Part shown: positions 11,080 to 21,428 of the stretch, one piece after another | How the letters are laid out: each line of letters opens with the position of its first letter | Position numbering within the stretch: position 1 is the first letter of the stretch | Origin: Margaritispora aquatica | Taxonomy: Eukaryota > Ascomycota > Leotiomycetes > Helotiales > Discinellaceae | NCBI GenBank assembly: GCA_007644065.1 | Contig: VJWN01000007.1 | Span: 2,076,167 to 2,140,166, forward strand | DNA length: 64,000 bases | Reading direction: 5' to 3' | Made by a program: the position numbers and the translations under genes | The notes under the pieces: generated by a model | Told to the model about the DNA's origin: nothing | Database searches by the model: none | The model's input: only the letters and a program-made list of their open reading frames with translations

Positions 11080-12624
11080 ATGCTTGGAGGGACATCGACC
11101 ATCGTCAATGCCTCACCTCGACACTTCATCTTACTGCTACTACTACTGAGCTCTTCATTCACAGTCGGCGCCAGCGTCATCAACGAGACGCCCAAGTCGA
11201 ATCCATTGAACATTGACTGGTATCCGGCACCGTCACCTGAAGAAGGCCCTCCGCTGTCTGCCAGCGCACTCAGAGATAAGTCGAAGTTACCCATTGAGAT
11301 CGGTGGCATCCTCGGCGCATACGTCTTTGTGGTCATCACCGTGGGCATTGTCCTCGTTCTGCTAGGTCGCAAGCTTCGCATGTCCGTTCAGCGCGCAGCA
11401 AAGGCACTCGATATCGAAATGGTAGATCCGAAAATTCCAAGGAACATCGATACTTCTATGCGATCGCCTGGCGCGAATCCCACCAGTCCACGCAACTTCT
11501 CGTGGCCCTCACCCGAAAAAGATACCAAGAATCCATACATATTCCCCAGTAACGGGCTTTCCCCCACAACTCCTCCTGGCACCGATCCATACGTGGATGC
11601 GCGAGTGGTTGAGGCCGATCAAGAGATGATGCAGCGAGATTTGGAGGATTTATATGCTCATGTCATGGAGCAGGAGGAGGCAAAGCGAGCAGGCCAGAGC
11701 GTGAAAGAAATGCCACCACCACCGATGTTACAACGGGTTATGGCTCCCGTACCAGCGGAAGCACCGCAGCGTCAAAGCTCACCCAACAAGAAATTGGAGA
11801 AGAATCGACCATCAAACCTTACTCTAGATGAGCCGAAACAAAAATCACATTCCCGAACATCATCCATCATATCCTCGCTAAAATCGCCCAAGAGGAAGGG
11901 CATTCGTGGCATGAGAATCTCCTCGCCTATACCCACACCAAAGTCAGCAGTCTTCCCAGGCAATGCCTCGGATGAAGAACCATTGACACCAAGATATTAC
12001 GCACCACCACCCCCTCCTCCGGTTCCAAGAGACCAAGTACCCTTCACTCACACTCGCCATGAATCCAGCGGCAACTCCCCAACTAGGAGTATTGCCTCAC
12101 AACTCAACCCATATGGCAATCCCTCCAGACATGTCCCCAATCTCTCCCAAACCTCCATGAGCTCCTCTCATCGAGGCGATCCCATCTCCGCTACTTCAGC
12201 AACATCCCAAACCCCTCTCTTCAGTGGTCCTACAGCCCTAACCCTGACTCCACCTCCTTCCAAATTCGCCTCCCAAAACCCCTACGGCCAACACCAAGCC
12301 TCAGCACAATCCTCCACACGTGCCCTTCCCTTCCGTTCCTTCGAGCCTGCTCTCAACTCACCATCAGCCATGTCGCATTCCACCAAGACCACGGTGCTAG
12401 AGCGAACATCGCATTCAAATGGACCGAATACGAGCGGGTTGAAGACACCGTGGAGTGCAGGTGCGGTACCATATAGTCCATACCAACCATTCACACCGAT
12501 GATGCCAATCACCCCTCGGTTGGTGACAAAAGAGGAGAGGAAAGCAAAGAAGAAGGTTGAGGGAAGGACGCCAGTGTTGGAGATGATTAAGGCGGAGGAT
12601 GATTTGTGGGATAGTGCTTATTAG
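11080..12624 (+). CDS. Uncharacterised single-pass membrane protein with long disordered cytosolic tail
   Basis: One uninterrupted frame. I chose the ATG at 11080 because it puts a signal-peptide-like hydrophobic stretch (FILLLLLLSSSFTVGA, residues 16-31) near the N-terminus; an in-frame ATG at 11014 would add 22 residues. The 514-residue product has a short ectodomain-like segment (32-76, one NET glycosylation sequon), a strong membrane helix (ILGAYVFVVITVGIVLVLLG, 77-96) followed by basic residues, and about 415 residues of low-complexity tail rich in Ser, Pro and Thr with a poly-Pro run near residue 311. This resembles fungal membrane-anchored sensor or scaffold proteins by layout only; I recognise no family. 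It stands alone between two large repeat-rich intergenic regions. Confidence 0.75.
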   Translation: MLGGTSTIVNASPRHFILLLLLLSSSFTVGASVINETPKSNPLNIDWYPAPSPEEGPPLSASALRDKSKLPIEIGGILGAYVFVVITVGIVLVLLGRKLRMSVQRAAKALDIEMVDPKIPRNIDTSMRSPGANPTSPRNFSWPSPEKDTKNPYIFPSNGLSPTTPPGTDPYVDARVVEADQEMMQRDLEDLYAHVMEQEEAKRAGQSVKEMPPPPMLQRVMAPVPAEAPQRQSSPNKKLEKNRPSNLTLDEPKQKSHSRTSSIISSLKSPKRKGIRGMRISSPIPTPKSAVFPGNASDEEPLTPRYYAPPPPPPVPRDQVPFTHTRHESSGNSPTRSIASQLNPYGNPSRHVPNLSQTSMSSSHRGDPISATSATSQTPLFSGPTALTLTPPPSKFASQNPYGQHQASAQSSTRALPFRSFEPALNSPSAMSHSTKTTVLERTSHSNGPNTSGLKTPWSAGAVPYSPYQPFTPMMPITPRLVTKEERKAKKKVEGRTPVLEMIKAEDDLWDSAY

Positions 12625-13079
12625 TATTTTCTCGCTTGTTGGGGCAGTTCGGAGTGGTAGATGACGATAGCATAGAGTTTAATCTTTCCTGGCGGGGGTG
12701 TATATTCAGCTGGGTCTCTTCTTTAGTTCTCTGCTGTGCTGTGCGTACAAGTACACACACACACGCTTGAGGTGTTTTATTTTATTTTTTTCTTGTCCCA
12801 TCTTCCTTCATATGGTGGGTGGAATAGGGAGGTGTTGGTGCATAAGCGATGTTTGGGAGCGTGGGAGCGGTGGGAACGACGGCGCATTAGATGATGAGAT
12901 AGCTAGCATAGGTTTCAGTTGAGTTGAGTTGAGCTGAAAGGTAAATGGTGGGAGTGGAGTAGATAGTATATACGCAAGAAAGGTGATGGAGTATGATGGA
13001 TGAATGGGTGTATATATAGGAATGACACTGATGATGATCATGATGATGTTTTGTCTCTTTCCTTTTTGTCTGCTGCGAA

Positions 13080-13130
13080 GGTGGTTGTGGTGCTTGTGGT
13101 GCTGACGGTGGTGGTTGTGGTGGTGATGGG
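13080..13130. repeat. GTG/GGT degenerate trinucleotide tract
   Basis: About 50 bases composed almost only of GTG, GTT and GGT triplets. Confidence 0.8.
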
Positions 13131-13476
13131 GCGAGTAGCGAGATGAGTGAGCGGAGAGAGAGATAGGGAGTGGAGGTTGGAGGGTGGAGGGTGGAAAGAG
13201 AGTAAAGAAATGAATGAATATATACCCTTTTATTCGCGTATGTGTGTTCATGTGTATTTGCTTACTTGTCAGTTCATTTACTTGTTCATTTGTTCACTTG
13301 TTACTTACTTCCACCTTTTGTCCACTCGTTGGTTCGTCTATTCGTCTATTGTATGTCCATGTCTATGTACACAGAAAAGCGAAGGGGGAAGCATCACAAA
13401 GGAGACGGTGAAGGTGAGAGATGTAGAGAGGGCGAGGGGGAGGAGGGAGGGTGGAGGTAGTTGATAATAATAAGGC

Positions 13477-13503
13477 AAGGTAGGTAGGTAGGTAAGGTAG
13501 GTA
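13477..13503. repeat. AGGTAGGTA tetranucleotide tract
   Basis: Tandem GGTA units interrupted once by AAGGT. The same word recurs throughout the window, for example near 7300, 8350, 36475, 37905 and 44638. Confidence 0.85.
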
Positions 13504-14906
13504 TTTCGATATATTCTTGTTTTTTTTTGTTTTCGTCTTGTAAAATGGCAGGTACTTAGACTGTCTCGAGACTGTTAGGCGAAACTACACTACACTGCCT
13601 ACTCGTGCGGTCAGGGAGTTGATCAGGGTCTACCTTGAATCTCTATCTATAACTGTACCTCCATTCTGTATGGTTAGTCTTGAGGTTAGATGCTCCTTTT
13701 ATATATTTTGGAGTTTTGGCTGTTGAGGTAAGGTAGTGTCTGTCAGAATTCCTAGCCATGCGGATAAGTACAACTATACTAGATCTCACTTCAGTCAACA
13801 AATAACTATAGTAAGGTAGGTATATAAGCTAGGTTATAAATACAACCGGCAATCCTAAAAAGGAAGATTCCAACGTAATGACAAGTACAAGAAACAACAG
13901 ACTAAGTCGAAACTCACAGCCTACATCGGATTTTTACTTTAGGTTGTCGAAAATCTGAATTCAGGTTTTGAGTGTTTTCGATCATGGTGTTAAAGTTACT
14001 TAAAAAGACGGGAGTAAAACTAGGCCTTTGCATGGTACTGAACTTAGCATATAAGCGAATTCAAAGGATTTCCTTATTGAGTGAAAATCTGACCTGGAAA
14101 TCACAACTAAAGATGCCTGTTCAGGTAAGATGTGGTCAATTGTTGGCCTGACATTCGTTGTTGTTCGAGGTTCAATTGGTCACTTCACTGTCTTTTCTCC
14201 AATTTCATGCCCAAACAATTGATAACGGACGACTTTCGGTGTAGAATATCTGAGCACGTTTTACTTGAATCCAGTTAGTTTCTACAACACTCATCAGATA
14301 AAAATCATTGATAGAGTATTAGGTCATGATCACGGGTGCAGAGCTCAATCGTAATCATGTGATCAAATATCGCTTACTAGCTCGTATGGGTTTTCTTTCT
14401 CCCCAGTAACCCTTAAAAGACAGACTTGTATCTATCTAGACTCATGATAACAACTGTTTTCATGAGCCTCGTTGAACTCCTACATCCTACACAAAACTTC
14501 CTAAAAATAAAAGATAAAAGTATACCCTGCCACTACCTTTTAGCCTACGGCGTCTATTGCCAACCAACAGCTTTGCGACGACCAATCATTTTGAGAGCCT
14601 CATCCTCTGCGAGTTGAGAGAGGGTGGGCAGCCCTCGAGCTGTCAGGCTTTATCGTATGGCGAAAGGCAAGGCTGTGAGAGAATCCAATGAGAGTCTCTG
14701 TACTGATGTTTCGTCTTTTGACCACGGGCGCTCCAAATGGACGCAACAGCGCCTAGGTGTGGCTGATGTGATTTGGGAGGATGTCAGCTAGGTCTTGACA
14801 TCTACGCCCGCCCTAATTTCTGTATTGACCCGCTCCTGTGATTTTGATTCACGTTCGATCTCCAATTTTGCTACAAAGCCTTCTCTAAAGCTCCCTGTTC
14901 AGAATA

Positions 14907-17900
14907 ATGTCAACACGTCTTAGCTTTCTAAATGGGAGAGGGAAAGGGAAACAGGCCATAGCCGACATCACAACAAATGGAACAAATTCAGGTCTCATGA
15001 CTGTTGCCGGTGAGGAAGATGGTATGGGAGCACCTGTTCCGGCTTCTGTAACTACATCAGAAAGCTTTCCCGAAGCGATGTATTCTACAGCAGGAGAGTA
15101 TGGAATGAAGGTCGTTGCTGACCCCTCTGATGCTGATCTCGAGTATTCTCACCCCATACCAACCATGAGTTGATAACTGCTAACCACGTATCTACACCAG
15201 TATTGTCTTCGTACATGGCTTGACGGGTAATCGTGTAACGACATGGACACATAAGAATAAGAATTTCTGGCCCAAGGAGTTGGCTATCGATATCAAAAGT
15301 GCACGCATCATGACATTCGGTTACGACGCAGATGTTGTTAAGTTGTTTGGGATGGCCGGCAGCAACAATATCGCAGAGGACGGGAAAAGCCTAGCGTTTG
15401 CAATTTCCGGTTTACATAGAGAATTTCGAGACAGGCCTATCATCTTAATTGCCCATAGCCTCGGCGGTTTGGTTTGCGAACAGGCATTGTTATAAAGTCA
15501 AAAGCCCGGGACGGGGCTCGAGCATGTTTTCAAGTCTATCCAAGGAATTATCTTTATGGGTACACCCCATGCTGGAGCACCTTTGGCTAGCTGGGCATAT
15601 AAAAGTTCTCTAATCACGAATCTTGTAAGAAGAACGAACACTGCCATTTTGGATCCGCTAAGACCAACATCCGAAGTTCTTCTAGCAACCCAGCAGGGAT
15701 TCCAGTCGCTCGTTCCCAGTTTGGATCGTCAGATAACAATACATTGCTTTTTCGAGGAGAAAGCCGTTGTTGGATGCGGTTTTATTGTCGAGAAGAATTC
15801 CGCCATATTGGCCCAGTATTCGAATTCAGGCATCAATGCAAACCATATGGATATGACAAGATTCACGGGAAGGAATGACGCTAGTTACCAGAAGGTGTTA
15901 GAGAGGCTTTGGTATTGTATTGAGTCGTTGAAAGCAGCCAAGGAAGACGGTGAATCTCAAAAAGACCAACGAGGAAACTCGCGCGCTATACCGAATCCCG
16001 TAACCCAGACCAACAATTTCTCTGGCTCTGGGCCGGCATTCGGACACGTGAATCAGATGGGAGGTTTCAATTATCGTTCGTAACAACGTTCAAATGTATT
16101 TAAGCATATAATAATATTGTCTAGATGCAGAAGGAGACGTGCAGTCCAAATGCTACCACCTACTTCGTAGCTCGAATGATTACGAGCAGGGCAAGAACAG
16201 AAATCCGAACGCTACCGAAGGCACATGTCAATGGGTTTTAAATAATCCCAATTTCGAGCAGTGGCGACACTGTACATACTCAAGTATCCTCTTGATAACA
16301 GCAAATGCCGGATGTGGCAAATCTGTGCTTTCAAGATTCCTCGTGGATAAGGAGCTACAATTTACGGAGAAACGAATAACCTGCTACTTCTTTTTCAAGG
16401 ACGATACAACAGAAGGGAAATCTGCTAAGAAGGCCTTGTGTGCGTTGCTTCATCAAATTGTTGTTCAGAACGAGGGCTTGATGAAACACATCGTGGAGTC
16501 TTATGAGAAGAATGGGGAAAACACATTTGAAAACATGGATATATTATGGAAGATTTTCATGTCAGTTTATCGAGACCCACAAGCTGGGGAGATCATTTGC
16601 ATCCTAGACGCCTTGGACGAATGTGAAAGAGAAGACCTAAACACGCTCCTCCCTATGTTATGTCAATTCTACGAGGAGGCCCCACACGCCGATGGCCAGG
16701 CAAAAGTGAAATTTCTACTGACTAGTCGTTCTTACTACTATGTAGAAATCCATTTCAAAAAGCTGCGACGCAAATTTCCTGCTATCCATTTGGAAGGGGA
16801 GCACGAAACAGTTCAGATTGGAAAGGAGATTGATATCGTTATTCAGAACGGCCTGGAGAACCTTCAGGAGGACCTGGATCTTAACCCGGATACAATTCTG
16901 TCACTGAAACAAGAATTGACAAAGACGACACACTGGACTTATCTATGGCTGTCACTCGTTATGGGTATAATTCGGGATGATTTACAGCTTCTCACTGAGG
17001 CGGGCCGAAAAGAATTCTTCGCCAAAATACCCACTTCGGTCGACAATGCTTACATAGCTATGCTTGATAGAAGCAAAGACAAGCAATTGGCGTGGAAGCT
17101 GTTGAAAATAGTGTGTGCAGCATATGAGCCCTTGTCACCTCCAGAGATGTATATTGCATTAACCATTGGAGAAAACGATACAACATACGAAAATCTTGAA
17201 CAGCTGTCTGACAGCGCCTGTGAGACTTACATTCGAAATGCATGTGGACTATTTGTTTCCATAGTTGATGGAAAGGTTCATCTGCTCCACCAGACTGCTA
17301 AGGAATTCTTGATGACGACAGATCTTACTCCTCGACTGGATCTCGACGTTCCTTTCGACGGAATTTGGAAAGATTCTATCTCTGTCCAAAACTCACACTC
17401 CGCTCTGGCCTATAGCTGCATGCGATACCAGTGCCTTCAGGATTTGTTGGAGAATCATCTCTTTCACGATAAAGTAAAGCAAGAAGACCGGGTTTACTCG
17501 GATGGATTTCAGAGAGCACACAAACCCCGTTACCTTGATCTTTACGAGGATAGACCGCTACGGCCCGCAATACCCACTGTAGAAATACCCTTCAAGTCGT
17601 ATCTTGATGAGATCAAACAGTTGCGGGATGCTAGAAAGGAGAGAATAGATCAATATATCCGCAATTATGTGTTTCTCGAATATTCTGCGAAATACTGGAG
17701 TAAGCATTTTAGAGATGCTGAAATCCCGGAAACACATCCTTGTATACAACTCGGAGTAGATCTATGCAATTCCCGTGACAATAGATATATGAGCTGGCAA
17801 ATGGTCGATCATTTCTCTTACACAGCTCTATTACGTAGAAGAGGAAATAGTACGCTTTTCAATGCATCAGCTCTAGATCTTCTAGGGATCGTGAAGCATC

Positions 17901-18816
17901 TGATCGTCAAAGCTAAGATCGATATTAATGAGTGGGACTACTGCGGATATACGCCTTTCACAATAGCGACTATCTATGGGCATTTTGAGATTGTCAAATT
18001 ACTCAGCGAAGTGCCGAACGTTGTTATTGAACGGCAGCGTCATTTTTTTCAAGAACTGATTAGAGGTCCTTACAGCGCACATGGCCGCCGAAAGTACGCT
18101 AAAAGGAACGGAGAAGGAAAATAATCCTTGAAGTGATAAAAGTACCGAATCTCAAGCTATCAGCAGGTACGGCAGATGGGGTAGAGTTACTCTCCTACGC
18201 GGCTCATATGCAGCAATATGACATAGCACGAGCGATCTTCGAACTGCCGAATAATGATTTAAACTCTGACGAATTAATTTGGACGTCGTTACTGACGGAT
18301 TATGAGGTGGGCGATGTCATTGCAATGTGTCGAGCGATGAACGTCGATATGACAAGCGCACCGCCGTGGGTAATTACGCTGTATAATTCAGTCATGCGTT
18401 CAGTCGAGTTTCCTAAGGATGTTGATATCGAGCAGAAAGATAGGTATGGCAGAACTGCATTATTACGGGTGGTTCAAGTGGGGGCCAGAAGTTGTGTTAG
18501 AGAGATGCTACAGAAGGGAGCCAAAGTTGATGCTAAGGATTCATGGGGCCGAACAGCACTCTCAAAGGCGGCTTACTTTGGATATATAGACATAGCGCAG
18601 GTGTTGCTGGCGGCAGGAGCACATTTTGACGCTAGAGATGACTGGAAACGAACACCACTTTGTTTGGCGGCCCAGTTTGGACGCGCAGCCATAGTGCAAT
18701 TGCTATTGGAAAAGGGGGCCGATGTTAATGCGAAAGATCAATGGGGCCGTGCAGCGCTGGATTGTGCTATTAAGTATGGCCATAAGGATATAGTGCAGCT
18801 GCTTACTCCGTCATGA
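14907..18816 (+). pseudogene. Broken NLR (STAND) gene: alpha/beta-hydrolase, NACHT, ankyrin repeats
   Basis: The pieces lie in order on one strand. They are an N-terminal leader (ATG at 14907), an alpha/beta-hydrolase (SesB/lipase-like) domain with IVFVHGLTGN, serine elbow AHSLGGL and a late NANHMDMTRF histidine, and a linker. A 49-nt intron follows (16076-16124). Then comes a NACHT ATPase with Walker A ANAGCGKS and Walker B ICILDALDECE (from 16125), and ankyrin repeats (DAKDSWGRTALSKAAYFGY type) to 18813. Such proteins act in fungal non-self recognition and regulated cell death. Three lesions prevent one product. There is no in-phase GT donor to join the leader to the hydrolase (acceptor and branch point near 15200 are intact). 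An in-frame TAA sits at 15493, just after AHSLGGLVCEQALL. A frameshift lies near 18050-18120, before the main ankyrin block. The TAA is one C-to-T step from CAA. Fragments could still be expressed. Confidence 0.8.
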
Positions 18817-20301
18817 GGTTTATATAACGGGAAAGAGATAACGAACTGTTTTTTATTGGATATAGAGCTGACAACGTGTTTCCACTTCCAGAGTTGCAAT
18901 GTAGCCTTATTAAAAGATTGGAAACGATGCTACGAAGCCCAAACAAAAAATATTGACAAAACAATTCTATAAGTATTTCTATTAACCCCTAGAAATATAG
19001 CTTAATGTTCCGCACACTATACCAAAGTCATAACAATAATTTCTTTTTGGTATATCGATATAAATACCCATAACACTCAAGCCCAAAATTGCATCAACAT
19101 ATTTACTTAACTTCTACCAAGTTGAGCTACCTTACCATCTCCTTACTAACTTACTAGCATTTGCTTACCAATATCTACCACTTTCTCAATCGCGTTCGAA
19201 TTTTCGAATTTTTCGATAATGTCCCACTTCTAAAAAGTAAGATTATGTAGAGCTAGACTTGATCTCAGCAGTCATATACAACTATAAAGTGGAGAGAGTT
19301 GAAATATTCCAATAAAATTAAGTCACCTTAGCATTAAATGGTGCTCTTATTGACATCGTAAGATAGAGGTTAAAGAGTTATTTTAGTTGCGTCGCTATAA
19401 CAGTATATTTTGTTTTAGGGTCTTGAACTATAGGAACCATACACGGATGCACGAATCTCGTGTTTTAGGAAGTTTATCAATACCATTTCATCTCTCTCTT
19501 AAAACCCACCTCCTGGGATACACGAAAGACGAGAAAGACGCCGCCTTACGACGAAAGTATGAGTTGAACTCGCGACATTTATAAACCACCCGGCAGGTTT
19601 TTCATCCGCAGCCTATTTTGATATCAAACATAATCTAAGCGAGAAAGGTAGCTTTAGACTAAGAGAATTGGGGCTCATTGGATTTCAATATGAGAGATAG
19701 AGGAAGGTAGCCAGCCATATGGTTTTAGCTACGAAAAAGAAAAGCTAATGTTTTGAAACAGTCTTAGCGAATACTAGCTACGAGAATAGTACATATGCAT
19801 ACAGAAACAGACAAGGAAATAATACTTCCAGCAAGGAAGCTGATTAGTAGAACACGAATTATTTTTGAACCCGAATTTGAATCTCGCTTCCCGTCTCGCT
19901 CAACGTCTTCAGACTTGTTCAACCACTCTGGCTGGCTGTAAGACTAAGAATCATCTAAAACTGCCAAAACTTAACAGGACCAAAAAGAAATAATACTGAT
20001 TCCTATACTTTGAACACCCTCGAAGTTTCGCTCCATTTGTAGAAACGGTCACGTGCTACAACACGGGCATTACTCAGCTAAAGTACGCTAGAGAGTACTA
20101 TTCAACACTTATTTAGTGGTCTTCGTTTACTTTTAATTCCCGATCTTCAAACAAATATCTTTATTACACTTAACGATCTTTGTCACTCGTGGTCGATACC
20201 TGCAAAGCTCAACTAGCGGCACTACCCCTCTCAGCTCGTCAGTATTGAGGCGTCGAACTTTCTGCAATCAATTCATCGAAATTCATCTATAAAACGACAC
20301 C
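18817..20301. other. AT-rich gene-free stretch
   Basis: About 1.5 kb of visibly AT-rich DNA without long open frames lies between the NLR pseudogene and the GNAT gene. The largest frame (19387-19584) is short and featureless. Segment 19555-19610 carries a weak tRNA-like T-arm/anticodon pattern on the minus strand that does not fold into a full tRNA. The upstream promoter of the GNAT gene is presumably in the last few hundred bases. The composition suits an RIP-affected or decayed transposon area, but no element is recognisable. Confidence 0.4.
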
Positions 20302-21054
20302 ATGACTAGCCAGAATGGCATTCATGTCGAGCCAGTCACAAAGGCTGATGACTTGGCCAGGTGCTTCGAGATCGCCGCAGCGACCTTTGGAACGCAGACG
20401 GCGGACAGCATCTGGATTGCTTTCAACCCTGGCTGGAATACGCCAGAAGGGAAGCTGGAAGGCGCCTCGCGCTTCAAGAGCCGTTGGTCTACGGCGACAG
20501 TAGACAACGCAGGGAACCTTAACACTGTCTTCCTCAAGGCCACAGTCTTGAGCCCTGACGAGGGCGAAGTTATCGCGGGCATGGCCATTTGGGTTCAGGG
20601 CTCGACTGTCCCCGGCTACGGCGATGCCCCGCAAGCTGATCTCGCCAAGACCATGGACTTGACTACCCTCTATCCAGGGGACGCATCAGCGCAAAACTAC
20701 TTTTGTCAGTTGAGCAAGTCCCTCACGACGCAAAGAGTCAAAGCCATCGAGGAAGCCGCGTCGCAATCGCCCCCTGCCGTTCTGGCCTTGGACCTCTGCT
20801 GTGTGGATCCGGCCTTTCAACGAAGGGGCATAGCATCCAAGCTGGTACAATGGGGTTTGGACGAAGCGGTTCGCCGAGGGGGCATAGAGGCAGTCACTGA
20901 AGCATCAGCAGCGGGCAGAACCGCGTACAGCCGACTCGGATTCAAGCAAGAAGGACCTGAGATTAAGTATCATGTCGACAGTGAGTTCCAAGATCGTGCG
21001 CATCCTTCAAACATCTTCATGCGGACTGGACGATCGCGAACGAGCACGGCATAG
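20302..21054 (+). CDS. GNAT-family N-acetyltransferase
   Basis: A single-exon 250-residue protein with an ATG preceded by an A-rich leader (ctataaaacgacacc). The acetyl-CoA-binding motif A is clear: LALDLCCVDPAFQRRGIASK (about residues 156-175), with the Q/RxxGxG/A signature as QRRGIA, followed by a helix and a motif-B-like segment TAYSRLGFKQEG. The N-terminal 100 residues match the usual layout of fungal GNATs that acetylate small amines or remain uncharacterised. The substrate cannot be told. The gene is visibly richer in GC than the DNA on either side and has no introns, unlike most neighbours. That could mean recent arrival or simply coding composition in an AT-rich background. It is a neighbour of the NLR pseudogene and the PD-(D/E)XK-like gene. 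Confidence 0.85.
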   Translation: MTSQNGIHVEPVTKADDLARCFEIAAATFGTQTADSIWIAFNPGWNTPEGKLEGASRFKSRWSTATVDNAGNLNTVFLKATVLSPDEGEVIAGMAIWVQGSTVPGYGDAPQADLAKTMDLTTLYPGDASAQNYFCQLSKSLTTQRVKAIEEAASQSPPAVLALDLCCVDPAFQRRGIASKLVQWGLDEAVRRGGIEAVTEASAAGRTAYSRLGFKQEGPEIKYHVDSEFQDRAHPSNIFMRTGRSRTSTA

Positions 21055-21428
21055 CAAGCCGGTTAGAAGGAAGGTGTTTCTATGATTGCAGAAAGAAAGA
21101 CAGACCATGCTTATATATGTCTATATTGAAATTTGGCTCCCAAATGCAGCGAATAACTATTGTGCGATCCGCGAACTCGGAGGCGTGCCAAAAGAAGTTA
21201 GAGATCACATCATAAATTTGCTTCATTAGTTCCGATCTTGCTGTGAAGGGGAACTGAAATGATGTTGAGGCTCTTCCAACTGATTGCCAAAAGTTTAAGT
21301 ACCTTTTTATTTCATCCTACCTTAGCTGAAGAGTAAAGATCCTTCTGTTCTAGGTCACATTGTGTACACAAACTTTACTTCATCCGTAGTTGCTCCTTCT
21401 AGGCATTGATAAACTACTTGAGCCGGCC
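21055..21428. other. Convergent intergenic gap
   Basis: A short AT-rich gap between the 3' ends of the GNAT gene (plus) and the PD-(D/E)XK-like gene (minus). It should hold both 3' UTRs. No other signal is seen. Confidence 0.5.

Larger units (their letters stand above)
12625..14906. other. Repeat-rich to AT-rich intergenic region
   Basis: The first part has GGT/TGT tracts (13080-13130), a run of trinucleotides near 13020-13050 and AGGTAGGTA units (13477-13503). From about 13.6 kb it becomes AT-richer without clear repeats, up to the NLR-derived locus. No convincing coding exon or RNA gene is seen. Confidence 0.5.

Noticed and set aside
14907..18816. Reading the NLR pieces as three separate functional genes
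   Set aside because: Domain order and spacing match one fungal NLR protein, and the hydrolase continues open immediately after the TAA, so lesions explain it better.
19540..19620. tRNA-like segment on the minus strand (gtcgcgagttcaactc with a TTATAAA loop)
   Set aside because: Only the T-arm and anticodon-like part can be drawn; there is no D arm or paired acceptor stem.
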